64,000 nt of DNA, taken from Magnetominusculus dajiuhuensis (GTDB lineage Bacteria > Nitrospirota > Thermodesulfovibrionia > Thermodesulfovibrionales > Magnetobacteriaceae). Location: contig NZ_JBJUSG010000006.1 in assembly GCF_046044395.1 (NCBI RefSeq), positions 1 through 64,000 on the forward strand. Reading direction: 5' to 3'. Positions 17,627-26,227 of this stretch are shown here, piece by piece; the first letter of the stretch is position 1; every line of letters begins with the position of its first letter. The translations under genes and the position numbers were made by a program. The notes beneath the pieces are model-generated. The model was given only the letters and a program-made list of their open reading frames with translations. It was not told where the DNA came from and made no database searches.

Positions 17627-18613
17627 TTATTTCCCAACCACAAGCACTACAAACGTGTCCTTAACCGGCACTGGACGTTGCTTTTTCCCGTCAGGTGCTT
17701 CAAATTGCGCGGTGGGCAGATATATGTTGTGTGTCTTGGTATCAATTGCCATCGTTCGGGCGCCCCGTTGTGTGATAACTGTATCTGCCACCTCAAACTT
17801 GCCGGGGGATGATTCCCGTACAATGGTCAGCGTGCCATCGCCATTGGCGCTGAAGGCAAGTCCGGTGCCCGTGTCGAAACCGTTGCCGTCAACGCCTTCG
17901 CCTATCGGTACGGTTGCGGTAACCTTGCCAATGTTTGTATCCAGAATCATCATTAACTTGTTATGGCATCCGGAAAAGACACGGTGGTGTTCAGGGTCAA
18001 ATCCCATCCCTGTTGGCTCTTCGCATGGGCTGAGTGAATAGCGCTTCGTTACAGACAGCTTGCGGCTGTTGATTTCGACGACCTCATTAGTGTCTTCGAT
18101 GTTTACGTAAATTTTACCGTTGCCGTCAGCCGCGGCAAACTCCGGCTTCCCTCCAAGGGCAATCGTTGCGGCAATCTCACCAGTGGCGGCGTTAAATACG
18201 GTGGCGTCTTTACTGCGGCCATTAAATGTGAACACCTGCTTAGTTTCCGTGTCATAGAGGATGGCGTCGGGGTTTTCTCCGGTTTTAACCGTAGCTGTTA
18301 TTTTTAGTGTTTTGAGGTCGAAGATGGCGACCGTGTTGGCCTTGCCGTTGCTGATAAAACCGCGGTTCAGCTCCGGAGCGATGGCTATTCCATGTACGCC
18401 CGGCGTATCGGCAATATCGCCCACCGCTTTATTTGTGTCAATATCTACCACTATTACGTGAGTGCCGCGCGAGACATAGAGCCGCCGCGCCGCGCTATCC
18501 ACGGTCAGGTAGTCCCAGCCACCTTCACCGCCAAGCTGGAGCTTATTGACTACATGGTAGCCTGCGTTGTCCCCTGCCGAACTACTCGACAGCAGCAGAC
18601 CCATCAAAATCAT
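17627..18613 (-). CDS. YVTN-type beta-propeller protein, probably exported; start region frameshifted
   Basis: 328 aa from ATG 18613. It consists of ~40-residue blades such as RRLYVSRGTHVIVVDIDTNK and GKIYVNIEDTNEVVEINSRK, as in YncE/YVTN surface propellers. The good ribosome site (AAAGGAGA) lies before a different ATG at 18645, which reads only MLTYAKKHYLR and stops. With one more A in the seven-A tract (18625-18631) the two frames join into a normal signal peptide: MLTYAKKTLFTMILMGLLL, then SSSSAG. This is either a slippage or phase-variable site, an assembly error, or an early decay event. It precedes the exporter genes by 44 nt on the same strand. Confidence 0.78.
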   Translation of the reverse strand: MILMGLLLSSSSAGDNAGYHVVNKLQLGGEGGWDYLTVDSAARRLYVSRGTHVIVVDIDTNKAVGDIADTPGVHGIAIAPELNRGFISNGKANTVAIFDLKTLKITATVKTGENPDAILYDTETKQVFTFNGRSKDATVFNAATGEIAATIALGGKPEFAAADGNGKIYVNIEDTNEVVEINSRKLSVTKRYSLSPCEEPTGMGFDPEHHRVFSGCHNKLMMILDTNIGKVTATVPIGEGVDGNGFDTGTGLAFSANGDGTLTIVRESSPGKFEVADTVITQRGARTMAIDTKTHNIYLPTAQFEAPDGKKQRPVPVKDTFVVLVVGK

Positions 18614-18679
18614 CGTAAATAGTGTTTTTTTGCGTATGTCAACATGATTGTCTCCTTTTGGGGCAGGGTAAGGATTAAA

Positions 18680-18721
18680 GGATTAACGACGAAGGGGGGT
18701 AACCCCCCTTCACCCGTATTT
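18680..18721. repeat. G6/C6 palindrome in a ~42-bp repeat (copy 1)
   Basis: GGATTAACGAC is followed by the palindrome GAAGGGGGG-TAA-CCCCCCTTC and then ACCCGTATTT. A near-identical sequence lies in reverse orientation at 44226-44273. Both copies lie just past the stop of a minus-strand gene (ilvD here, transaldolase there), where they may end transcription or protect mRNA. Confidence 0.75.
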
Positions 18722-18729
18722 ACGAATAA

Positions 18730-20394
18730 CTACTCCCCGAAGGTCTTCATTATCGCGCCCGTCCCCGCCGATGTGACCATTTGGGCGTATCTGGACAGGT
18801 AGCCGGTCGTTATCTTGGGCTTAATCGGCTTCCACTTCTTAAACCGCTGTTTTATTTCGTCACCAGAGAGCAATATATCAAGGCGTCTTTCGTGTATATC
18901 TATCTTTATTTTGTCGCCGTCTCTGATTACCGCTATCGGGCCGCCCTCCATCGCCTCAGGCGAGACATGCCCTATACACGGGCCGCGCGTACCGCCGGAG
19001 AACCGGCCATCGGTTATCAGGGCCACCGATTCACTCAGCCCCATGCCCGCTATTGCCGCTGTTGACGTGAGCATTTCCCTCATGCCAGGGCCGCCTCTTG
19101 GGCCTTCATATCTTATCACCACCACGTCGCCAGGCCATATTTTGCCCTCCAGTATTTCCTTTATTGCGTCGTCCTCAGAGTCAAACACGCGCGCCGTACC
19201 CTCAAACCTCATCATCTTCTCTATCACCGCCGACTGTTTTACAACGGCACCGCCCGGGGCAAGCGTACCCTTCATAATAGCTATGCCGCCCTGCGCGTGG
19301 TATGCCTTGTCTATTGGCACGATGACCTCCTCATCTTCAATGGCCGCGTCTGCTATTATTTCAAACACCTTGCGTCCCGATACGGTTATGTTGTCTTGCA
19401 TGAGGTGTGCGAGCCTTTTTTGCACCGCGGGGATGCCACCGGCGTAGTGCAGGTCTTCAAGGTAGTGATGACCGCCGGGAAGCATGTTCGCTATATGCGG
19501 CGTGGTCTTACTCAACTCGTCAAACACATCTATGGGCAGCTTTACGCCCGCTTCATGGGCTATCGCCGGTATATGCAGCACCGTGTTGGTTGAACCACCC
19601 AGTGCGGTATCAACCCTTATGGCGTTTTCAAACGCTTTTTTCGTCATTATCTTTCTGGGTGTTATCCCTTTTTTTACCAGCTCAATTATCCTTCGGCCAC
19701 TCTCAAAGGCGATTCGCTTCTTCTCTGATGATACGGCAAGGGCAGAGGCACAAAATGGCAGGGACATCCCTATGGATTCCGTCACGCAGGCCATCGTGTT
19801 GGCCGTGTACATGCCCTGGCACGAACCCGCACCCGGACAGGCACACATCTCAAGCGCCTCAAGCTCTTTGTCCCCTATGAGACCCTGTCTGTGTTTAGCG
19901 ATGGCCTCAAATGTGTCATTAACCAGCGACAGGCGCTTGCCCTTCAGGTGGCCGGAGTGCATTGGCCCGGCCGTTACTATTATGGATGGGATATTTACCC
20001 GTGCCGCGGCCATCAGCATCGCCGGGGTTATCTTGTCGCAGTTAGTCAATAATACCAGCGCGTCAAACTGATGCGCGTTTGCTATTGCCTCTACCATGTC
20101 GGCTATCAGCTCTCTCGATGGAAGCGAATAGTGCATCCCGCTATGTCCCATAGCCAGCCCATCGCATATGCCGGGCACACCAAAGAAAAAAGGATATCCC
20201 CCGCCCGTATGAACCCCTTTCTCTATAAAACGCTCCAGCTCCCTCATCCCCACATGACCGGGGATTACGTCGGTAAAACTGCTTGCAACGCCTATGAAGG
20301 GTTTGTTTATTTCAGACTTAGGGATGCCCGTTGCATAGAGCAGCGCCCTGTGCGGTGCCCTGTCCACGCCTTTTTTTATCTTATCGCTTCGCAT
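18730..20394 (-). CDS. ilvD: Dihydroxy-acid dehydratase
   Basis: 554 aa, full length. It makes 2-oxo acids in valine, isoleucine and CoA-precursor biosynthesis. The Fe-S cluster cysteines lie in LTNCDKITPAML and CACPGAGSCQGMYTANTM, and the C-terminal signature DGRFSGGTRGPCIGHVSPEA is present. An AAGGAGA site lies 11 nt before the ATG. No other branched-chain genes are adjacent. Confidence 0.97.
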   Translation of the reverse strand: MRSDKIKKGVDRAPHRALLYATGIPKSEINKPFIGVASSFTDVIPGHVGMRELERFIEKGVHTGGGYPFFFGVPGICDGLAMGHSGMHYSLPSRELIADMVEAIANAHQFDALVLLTNCDKITPAMLMAAARVNIPSIIVTAGPMHSGHLKGKRLSLVNDTFEAIAKHRQGLIGDKELEALEMCACPGAGSCQGMYTANTMACVTESIGMSLPFCASALAVSSEKKRIAFESGRRIIELVKKGITPRKIMTKKAFENAIRVDTALGGSTNTVLHIPAIAHEAGVKLPIDVFDELSKTTPHIANMLPGGHHYLEDLHYAGGIPAVQKRLAHLMQDNITVSGRKVFEIIADAAIEDEEVIVPIDKAYHAQGGIAIMKGTLAPGGAVVKQSAVIEKMMRFEGTARVFDSEDDAIKEILEGKIWPGDVVVIRYEGPRGGPGMREMLTSTAAIAGMGLSESVALITDGRFSGGTRGPCIGHVSPEAMEGGPIAVIRDGDKIKIDIHERRLDILLSGDEIKQRFKKWKPIKPKITTGYLSRYAQMVTSAGTGAIMKTFGE

Positions 20395-20442
20395 TATCTC
20401 GTGTCTCCTTCATTGTTTCATATTATTTCGGAGCGCGCCGGA

Positions 20443-20667
20443 CTAATTCACCGAGCGCTTATAGTCTCTTATCATCTCCGCTATCCTGTCCTTCTTGTAG
20501 AGTTTTGTCTTTTGCAGTTCCTTCCTTTTGATGTCCTCTTCGGTCGTCAGGTATCTCTTCTTGTCAAACTCGTCTATCTGAGTGTCGAGATGCCTGTGGT
20601 CTTCCTCCAGTTGCTTGAATAACTCGTTTTGTTGTCTCAACTGCTCAATGATCTCCGCTTCCGTCAT
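20443..20667 (-). CDS. Small YdcH/DUF465-type coiled-coil protein
   Basis: 74 aa, almost entirely alpha-helical and charged (LFKQLEEDHRHLDTQIDEF, then YLTTEEDIKRKELQKTKLYKKDRI). The pattern H-x-LD-x-I-DE plus the LKK-KL-KD-I end matches the DUF465/YdcH family, which has no firm biochemical role. AAGGAGG lies 5 nt before the ATG. It lies between hemG and ilvD, 48 nt before ilvD. Confidence 0.85.
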   Translation of the reverse strand: MTEAEIIEQLRQQNELFKQLEEDHRHLDTQIDEFDKKRYLTTEEDIKRKELQKTKLYKKDRIAEMIRDYKRSVN

Positions 20668-20709
20668 TTTGGCCTCCTTAACGTAACGTATTAACAGGGC
20701 CGCTGGCCC

Positions 20710-22101
20710 TCATGATTTAATATCCAATCCCTTACTTTTACCCATTATCAAGTTGCCCAGAGAGTATGCCAGAGGGTACGATTGTTCGATGCAGTCGTTT
20801 ACACTTATTCCAGTGTATGAGTTCCCATGGAGGAAGAGTCCGTCGTGCGCCTTGAGCGATTCATTAATGCCGCCTAAAAGGGCTGCGTGCCCCTTATTAT
20901 ACTGTGGTATGGCCTTCTCGTGTCTGAATATCTTTACCATTTCTGGCGTACCTTTTATTTTTATTATATCAGAAAGTTCGGAAAATACGGTATCAATTAT
21001 TTTTTCGTCGTCAAGGGCTGCAACGCCACCCGCCCTTGCCCCCCCAAGCATTGTGCGAAAGAGCATATACCCCTCTGGTGCCCTGCCGCCAAAGGTGTTT
21101 GAGTCACAAAGGGTTCCCAGTATCTTCCTGCCCTCTTTGTACGGGATAAGAAAACCAAACCCGTCGAAGTCACTCTTCACCGCCTCCCGCTTAAATGCCA
21201 TTGACACAACCGTTACGTATGGATAGGGGATCCTCGCCAGATGCAGTGAGAGATTCTTATCGAGGGCATATAATATGTCAGCCGCGGCGTGTGCCGGGGC
21301 GGCAAGTACCACTATGTCCGCCTCCTCAGCCGGGGCGTCTTTGAAATGGATATGATACTTATTCGCCGTCTTTTCTATCGCGGTAACGCGGCTGTTGTTG
21401 ACAAGGGCGCTGCCAAGTTTTGCGGCGAGGGCGTCAATTAATGCGCCCATCCCGTCCTGAAATGAGGTCAAAATTCCCCCAGGACCGGCCGATACGCTTT
21501 TGCCCGTCTCTCTTGCCGCCCATTTCATCTTCAGCATTCCAACTATCAGGCCCCCATATTTGGCCTCAAGGTTATATATCTTAGGGAAACACGACTTTAA
21601 TGACAGCAGCGTCGAATCCCCCGCGTAGATGCCCGACGCCATAGGGTCAATAAGTGTCTCATAGGCCTCGCGCCCAAGCCTTCTTGTGGCAAACTCAGAA
21701 AGTGTCTCATCAGTGGAGGACGAACGCCGCGCTATGGTTTCGAGGACTATCCTCGCCCGCCCGCGCACGCTGAGCAGGTTGGATTGAAAAAAATCTAATA
21801 CACCCTCCGGTATGCGATTAAGCCTGCCTTTTGAGAACACATATCTGATTCTTGCCCTGTCGCTGCTTCTCAGTGGCATGAGGCCGAGGCTTGCCGCAAA
21901 CTCAAGGGTCTTGGGCCTGTTATTGAGAAAGCCGTTTACGCCGCCCTCAAGCAGAAAGCCGTTGTGTCTTTCAGTCCAAATCTTACCGCCGGGGCGCGCC
22001 AGCTCCTCATATATCGTCAAATCGGCATTGGGACATTGCTCTTTTAATAAATACGCGAGGGCAAGCCCCGAGATGCCGCCGCCTATTATGGCCGTCTTCA
22101 T
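20710..22101 (-). CDS. hemG: Protoporphyrinogen oxidase, HemY/HemG (PPO) type
   Basis: About 463 aa. The N-terminal FAD dinucleotide fold reads AIIGGGISGLALAYLL, followed by the PPO signature region ARPGGKIWTERHNGFLLEGG. The C-terminal FAD motif is HGNSYTGISVNDCIEQSYPLA. It oxidises protoporphyrinogen IX to protoporphyrin IX, the step before ferrochelatase. An in-frame TTG at 22119 would add six residues (MPARRD), but ATG 22101 begins right at the fold. It follows hemH by about 65 nt on the same strand. Confidence 0.93.
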   Translation of the reverse strand: MKTAIIGGGISGLALAYLLKEQCPNADLTIYEELARPGGKIWTERHNGFLLEGGVNGFLNNRPKTLEFAASLGLMPLRSSDRARIRYVFSKGRLNRIPEGVLDFFQSNLLSVRGRARIVLETIARRSSSTDETLSEFATRRLGREAYETLIDPMASGIYAGDSTLLSLKSCFPKIYNLEAKYGGLIVGMLKMKWAARETGKSVSAGPGGILTSFQDGMGALIDALAAKLGSALVNNSRVTAIEKTANKYHIHFKDAPAEEADIVVLAAPAHAAADILYALDKNLSLHLARIPYPYVTVVSMAFKREAVKSDFDGFGFLIPYKEGRKILGTLCDSNTFGGRAPEGYMLFRTMLGGARAGGVAALDDEKIIDTVFSELSDIIKIKGTPEMVKIFRHEKAIPQYNKGHAALLGGINESLKAHDGLFLHGNSYTGISVNDCIEQSYPLAYSLGNLIMGKSKGLDIKS

Positions 22102-22166
22102 ATCCCGACGCGCGGGCAATTCCGCTGTTTCATCCGCCCCCCTTTTGCCGTACCGTCGGCAAATCG

Positions 22167-23132
22167 TTATTTAAGCTCATCAAGTATGAGGGTCTTTAGT
22201 GCCTGTATAAACACCGGGTGTGTGTTTAACGCACTAACCCTCTTTAGGATTATACCACGTTTTAATGCAAAATCCCTATAAAAAATATCTATCTCATATA
22301 AAGTTTCTATGTGGTCAGAGACAAAACTTATCGGCACTACGAGGATGTCCTTTACGCCAGCCTCAGAGAGTTTTATAATCGTAGCTTCTGTTGAGGGTGC
22401 AAGCCATTTCACGGGGCCGCTCCTGCTCTGATATGAGAGATGGACTTCATAGCCATTGAGTGCCGCAGTGAGGGCGGCGATAGTCCTGTTAATCTCCGCA
22501 ACATAGGGGTCGCCCTGTGTAATAAAATACTCCGGCAGGGCGTGGGTGCTGAAGATTATATGGGGGCGTCTGCCTCCAAACTCCGCAATCCCATTGTTGA
22601 TAAGTTCAGTAAGGGCGGCGATATAGAGGGGGTTGTCAGGCCACGACCTTATATACCGGCAGTGTGCGGGGTATATTTTCTTTGACAACACACGCTCAAG
22701 TTCAGCAAACGAAGACCCTGTTGTGGCAAGGCTGTAATGGGGATAGAGTCCTACCGCGACGAATTCTCTTATACCTGCGTCATAGGCGGTTTTTACCGCG
22801 TCCTCAATATATGGACGCCAGTATCTCATGCCGGTAAATACGGCAAAGGGAGGTTTTCCTTCAGGGCTGCCTTCGTTTAGGGCATTCGACAGTGCTTCTG
22901 ACTGGGCGGCTGTGATGCGCACAAGGGGGGAGGCACCGCCTATTTGGGCGTACATGGCGCGGCTCTTCTTTGCCCTAGTGGCGGCTATCAGGGCGGCTAT
23001 CGGCCTTTGCATAAACGGCGGGCCAAGCTTGATTATCAGCCTGTCTGAAAACAGGTTATAAAGAAACGGGCGCACGGCCTCAAGCGAATCAGGCCCGCCG
23101 AGGTTTAATAGTAAGACGCCAATTGTCTCCAT
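22167..23132 (-). CDS. hemH: Ferrochelatase
   Basis: 321 aa. Starts with VLLLNLGGPDSLEAVRPFLYNL. The conserved active-site block is IIFSTHALPEYF (catalytic His) and the C-terminal one is ILVVPISFVSDHIETLYEID. It inserts Fe2+ into protoporphyrin IX to make heme b. AAAGGAGC lies 8 nt before the ATG. It belongs to the hemE-hemH-hemG series but is separated from hemE by a two-gene insert (23201-25105). Confidence 0.96.
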   Translation of the reverse strand: METIGVLLLNLGGPDSLEAVRPFLYNLFSDRLIIKLGPPFMQRPIAALIAATRAKKSRAMYAQIGGASPLVRITAAQSEALSNALNEGSPEGKPPFAVFTGMRYWRPYIEDAVKTAYDAGIREFVAVGLYPHYSLATTGSSFAELERVLSKKIYPAHCRYIRSWPDNPLYIAALTELINNGIAEFGGRRPHIIFSTHALPEYFITQGDPYVAEINRTIAALTAALNGYEVHLSYQSRSGPVKWLAPSTEATIIKLSEAGVKDILVVPISFVSDHIETLYEIDIFYRDFALKRGIILKRVSALNTHPVFIQALKTLILDELK

Positions 23133-23200
23133 GTTATCGCTCCTTTAAAATATCAAATAATTTGCAATTACTTAATACCAATACTGCTTAATCTTCCTTA

Positions 23201-23911
23201 TCATATGGGGTGAGATACTATTTCACCGAGTTTTCTTTCTAAGCAATTGCCAACTTCACCAGCAAATAAGACGAGATGCCCTATGTATGTTCGTATCTGT
23301 TCATACGTCAGAGAAGAAGGAGAGCCATCTTCATGAATTATTTTATTACGATAGCCAGTGAGCGCATTTACAGATGCAGTAATATCAATTTGAACAGGTG
23401 ACCCCGCCTCACTCGACATACTTTCTTGAGTCTCATAAACTGGACAGCAATCAAAAATATCTTCTACGCCTATTCTTTTAAATAGCTTTACAATGGCTTT
23501 TGGACCGTGCTTACCATAGTCGAAAGAGTTATCAATATCTAATGATTTAATTGGCCTTTCAGAATCCCATATCTCTGCAATTTTATGTAGTGTAGTTGAT
23601 GTTGAATTTTTGCCTGACTTTAAAGCTCCAAGAAAATCATCCTTCATTATGAGATATTGCGATGATAAAATCTTTATTGTCTCCGGTAATTTGATAGGCA
23701 TTAGATTTGCTTCTTCCAATTTGAATCCAAACTCCTCAACTATTTCTTCTAAAAAATTCTCGAACTTGGCACTCAACAATAATATTGCAACTTTATTGTA
23801 AATAGAATAGGTATGTGCTTCACGTTCGCTTTTTATGGCACACTCCACGAGAAAATCTACTTCTTTTAAAGCTTCCCTGAAAGTTTCGATACGTTGAAAG
23901 GAACTCGGCAT
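23201..23911 (-). CDS. HEPN-domain protein, MAE_28990/MAE_18760-like (putative RNase effector)
   Basis: 236 aa, mainly helical. The N-terminal part (LVECAIKSEREAHTYSIYNK, then LLLSAKFENFLEEIVEEF) fits the MAE_28990-type HEPN proteins described in defence and toxin contexts. The C-terminal part has R-N-K-I-I-H in LTGYRNKIIHEDG, matching the catalytic R-x4-6-H motif of HEPN ribonucleases. Its ATG directly follows the stop of the DUF262 gene (TAAATG), so the two are translationally coupled. Base composition is visibly more AT-rich than the heme genes on both sides. An RNA-cleaving toxin is the likely role, by inference. Confidence 0.75.
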   Translation of the reverse strand: MPSSFQRIETFREALKEVDFLVECAIKSEREAHTYSIYNKVAILLLSAKFENFLEEIVEEFGFKLEEANLMPIKLPETIKILSSQYLIMKDDFLGALKSGKNSTSTTLHKIAEIWDSERPIKSLDIDNSFDYGKHGPKAIVKLFKRIGVEDIFDCCPVYETQESMSSEAGSPVQIDITASVNALTGYRNKIIHEDGSPSSLTYEQIRTYIGHLVLFAGEVGNCLERKLGEIVSHPI

Positions 23912-25105
23912 TTAGATTGTCACGATTTTCATCATTTCTTTATACCATGTAGAAAGTCTATACTCAAGTTTGCTTTTATCAGATGTAGCATATAAAATGG
24001 CTTCATTGAACTTCGTATCTGTCTGCGGCAAGTTTGTATATAATTTCAGCAATTCATTCTTGACAGATTTGAGGCGCTCATGTGACACGTAACTTAGACC
24101 GACCATTGCAACATCCATTAACGCCCTGTTTAGCGGTTTATCTGTTGTACCCTCAACTGGATTAATGCGACGAAAGGCGGGCTTTTCAAACATAAAGGAG
24201 ACCTTTTCAACCGTATTCGTAAAGAGAGATTCTAATGATTGGGCTTCATCAGGTGCGATATTTTTCTTCAACTCCATATACTCATTTAGGAAAGTTCTCA
24301 TCCTACCTGGGTAGCCTTTTACAGTGCCAGTCTTAGGATCAAAGGCCGCATGTAAAGCAAGGAAGCGTAAAGCTAATTCAGCGTCAGAGAATCTCTTATG
24401 GGGCTCAACAAACCCCAAGCATTCAAGATAAGAAGTATTTTTCGTTAATTTTTTAAGAAGCCGAATAAAGGGACCACGATAAAGACAATTTCTCAATTCT
24501 TGTTCATTCAATTTTATTGAGCCACGATTTAAGCGCATGAAAATATCGTATTTAATTTCAGGATGTGATTCAGATAGAATGACAATTGTGCGAATCATAC
24601 CGTTCTTTAAAAGTCTTTGAGCCTTCGGATTTAATGTGCTGAACTGCTGTCTGTTAAGTTCAGAAAGCACGTCAAGGCCTGTAAGTTTGAATTCGTTATC
24701 CATAAATCGTCTAAGAGAATTCAGACGTTGCAACCCATCCACAACTATCCACCTACCTTTAACATCTTCTGCTACATAAATAACTGGGATGGGGACATTC
24801 AGCAGGATTGATTCAATGAGTAACGAGGCTTTCTTATTGTCCCATATGTAGTATCTTTGGTAATCTGGATCAAGAATAATATCCTTATTCGTAAGCTTGG
24901 CATAGAGATCGCTAATACTCTTATCGTATGCCTGTGTTTGGAGCTTGCGTTCTTCTTTAGGAATTTCTTCGGAGGCAATATTATCATCATTAGTTTGATC
25001 ATCAAATTCACTCTCTTCATTGATTGTCTTGTCTTTTGCCATATAGAGGCTCAGTCCTCTTTTAATCTCTGGTTCCAAAACGATATTGCCTAAGACTTTC
25101 TTCAT
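23912..25105 (-). CDS. DUF262 (ParB/GmrS-like) protein of the HEPN cassette
   Basis: 397 aa. After ~55 acidic residues comes a DUF262 domain (about 60-260). It has the core WIVVDGLQRLNSLRRFMD (Leu where DGQQR usually has Gln) and the family block MRLNRGSIKLNEQELRNCLY. No HNH/DUF1524 nuclease motif is visible at the C-terminus, unlike GmrSD-type restriction proteins. DUF262 domains are thought to bind or hydrolyse NTPs and to sense modified DNA in such systems. Here it probably controls the HEPN partner. The pair interrupts the heme cluster. Confidence 0.8.
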   Translation of the reverse strand: MKKVLGNIVLEPEIKRGLSLYMAKDKTINEESEFDDQTNDDNIASEEIPKEERKLQTQAYDKSISDLYAKLTNKDIILDPDYQRYYIWDNKKASLLIESILLNVPIPVIYVAEDVKGRWIVVDGLQRLNSLRRFMDNEFKLTGLDVLSELNRQQFSTLNPKAQRLLKNGMIRTIVILSESHPEIKYDIFMRLNRGSIKLNEQELRNCLYRGPFIRLLKKLTKNTSYLECLGFVEPHKRFSDAELALRFLALHAAFDPKTGTVKGYPGRMRTFLNEYMELKKNIAPDEAQSLESLFTNTVEKVSFMFEKPAFRRINPVEGTTDKPLNRALMDVAMVGLSYVSHERLKSVKNELLKLYTNLPQTDTKFNEAILYATSDKSKLEYRLSTWYKEMMKIVTI

Positions 25106-25114
25106 AACGAATTA

Positions 25115-25144
25115 AAGATAGCATATCTATAGGCGATATGTCAA
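25115..25144 (-). promoter_or_regulatory. Promoter of the DUF262-HEPN cassette with a very short leader
   Basis: Minus strand: TTGACA (25139-25144), an 18-nt spacer, TATCTT (25115-25120), then 9 nt to the ATG at 25105. A start site 6-8 nt past the -10 would leave a leader of only 1-3 nt. The cassette thus has its own promoter inside the heme cluster. Confidence 0.55.
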
Positions 25145-25210
25145 TGCAGGGACGAGGCGAAGCCGCATTGTTAATATACCATATCCCCTGGCCATGCGCT
25201 TACACTATGG

Positions 25211-26227
25211 TTAACCGGCATCGTGTACGATTTTAACCAGTGTCTTTACGTTTTCCGGCGGTGTTTCAGGCAGGATGCCGTGGCCGAGGTTGAATATGTG
25301 CGCCCTTGCCCCTTTTGCCTTCTTGATAATGTCCACCGCCATTTCTTTTATATGGTTTTTTGTGGAAAAAAGCACGCACGGGTCAAGGTTGCCTTGCACG
25401 GTGAGTTTTTTACCTATCTTTTTAGCCGCCTCCGCCATGTCTATTCTCCAGTCCACGCCCATTACATCGGCACCTGCGCCCACCGCGATGTCAAGGACTC
25501 CGGCGCAGTCGTTTACGAAATATATAACGGCAACACCGAGGGGTTTTAGTGCCTCAATTACCTTTTTCGCATAGGGAAACGCCGCCACCTCGTAGTCCGA
25601 CGGCGCAAGCGCCCCCGCCCATGAGTCAAACAGTTGGACGGCCTGCGCCCCGGCCTTTATCTGGGCAGAAAGATATGCTATTGTGGTCTCAGTTATTTTA
25701 TCCATCAGCGATGTAAAAAGCTGTGGGTCGTTGTATATGATTCGCTTGGTTTTGAGGAAGTTTTTCGAGCTGCCCCCTTCAATCATATATGTGGCCGCCG
25801 TGAATGGGGCACCGGAGAAACCAATGAGCGGGACTTTCAATCCCTTGCGAAGTATTCTGATAGTATCAAGCACATAGGGGACGTCCTCATCGGGATTTAT
25901 TACCTTTAATTTGTCGGCGTCTTTTTGGGTTCTGATTGGATTGCTGAATTTTGGGCCTTTCTTTTCGTAAAATTTGAGCTTAAGCCCCATTTTCTCTATG
26001 GGTATCAGGATGTCCGAAAATAGTATCGCCGCGTCAACGCCGAGTATGTCAACCGGCTGTGTGGTAACCTCCGCCGCCAGCTCAGGGGTCTTGCAGAGGG
26101 TCAAAAAATCCACTTTCTCGCGAATCTTACGATACTCAGGCAGATAGCGCCCCGCCTGACGCATAATCCACACAGGCGTATAGTCTGTCTCTTTGCCCAT
26201 GCAGGCATTTAAAAAAGTGTTATTCAT
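25211..26227 (-). CDS. hemE: Uroporphyrinogen decarboxylase
   Basis: About 338 aa. The N-terminal signature is TPVWIMRQAGRYLPEYRKIR; IGFSGAPFTAATYMIEGG and the C-terminal FNLGHGILPETPPEN follow. It converts uroporphyrinogen III to coproporphyrinogen III. Start chosen at ATG 26227: AAGGAGG lies 11 nt upstream, and the ATG overlaps the radical SAM stop as ATGAATAA. An upstream in-frame ATG (26260) would place the ribosome site inside the coding region. Confidence 0.96.
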   Translation of the reverse strand: MNNTFLNACMGKETDYTPVWIMRQAGRYLPEYRKIREKVDFLTLCKTPELAAEVTTQPVDILGVDAAILFSDILIPIEKMGLKLKFYEKKGPKFSNPIRTQKDADKLKVINPDEDVPYVLDTIRILRKGLKVPLIGFSGAPFTAATYMIEGGSSKNFLKTKRIIYNDPQLFTSLMDKITETTIAYLSAQIKAGAQAVQLFDSWAGALAPSDYEVAAFPYAKKVIEALKPLGVAVIYFVNDCAGVLDIAVGAGADVMGVDWRIDMAEAAKKIGKKLTVQGNLDPCVLFSTKNHIKEMAVDIIKKAKGARAHIFNLGHGILPETPPENVKTLVKIVHDAG

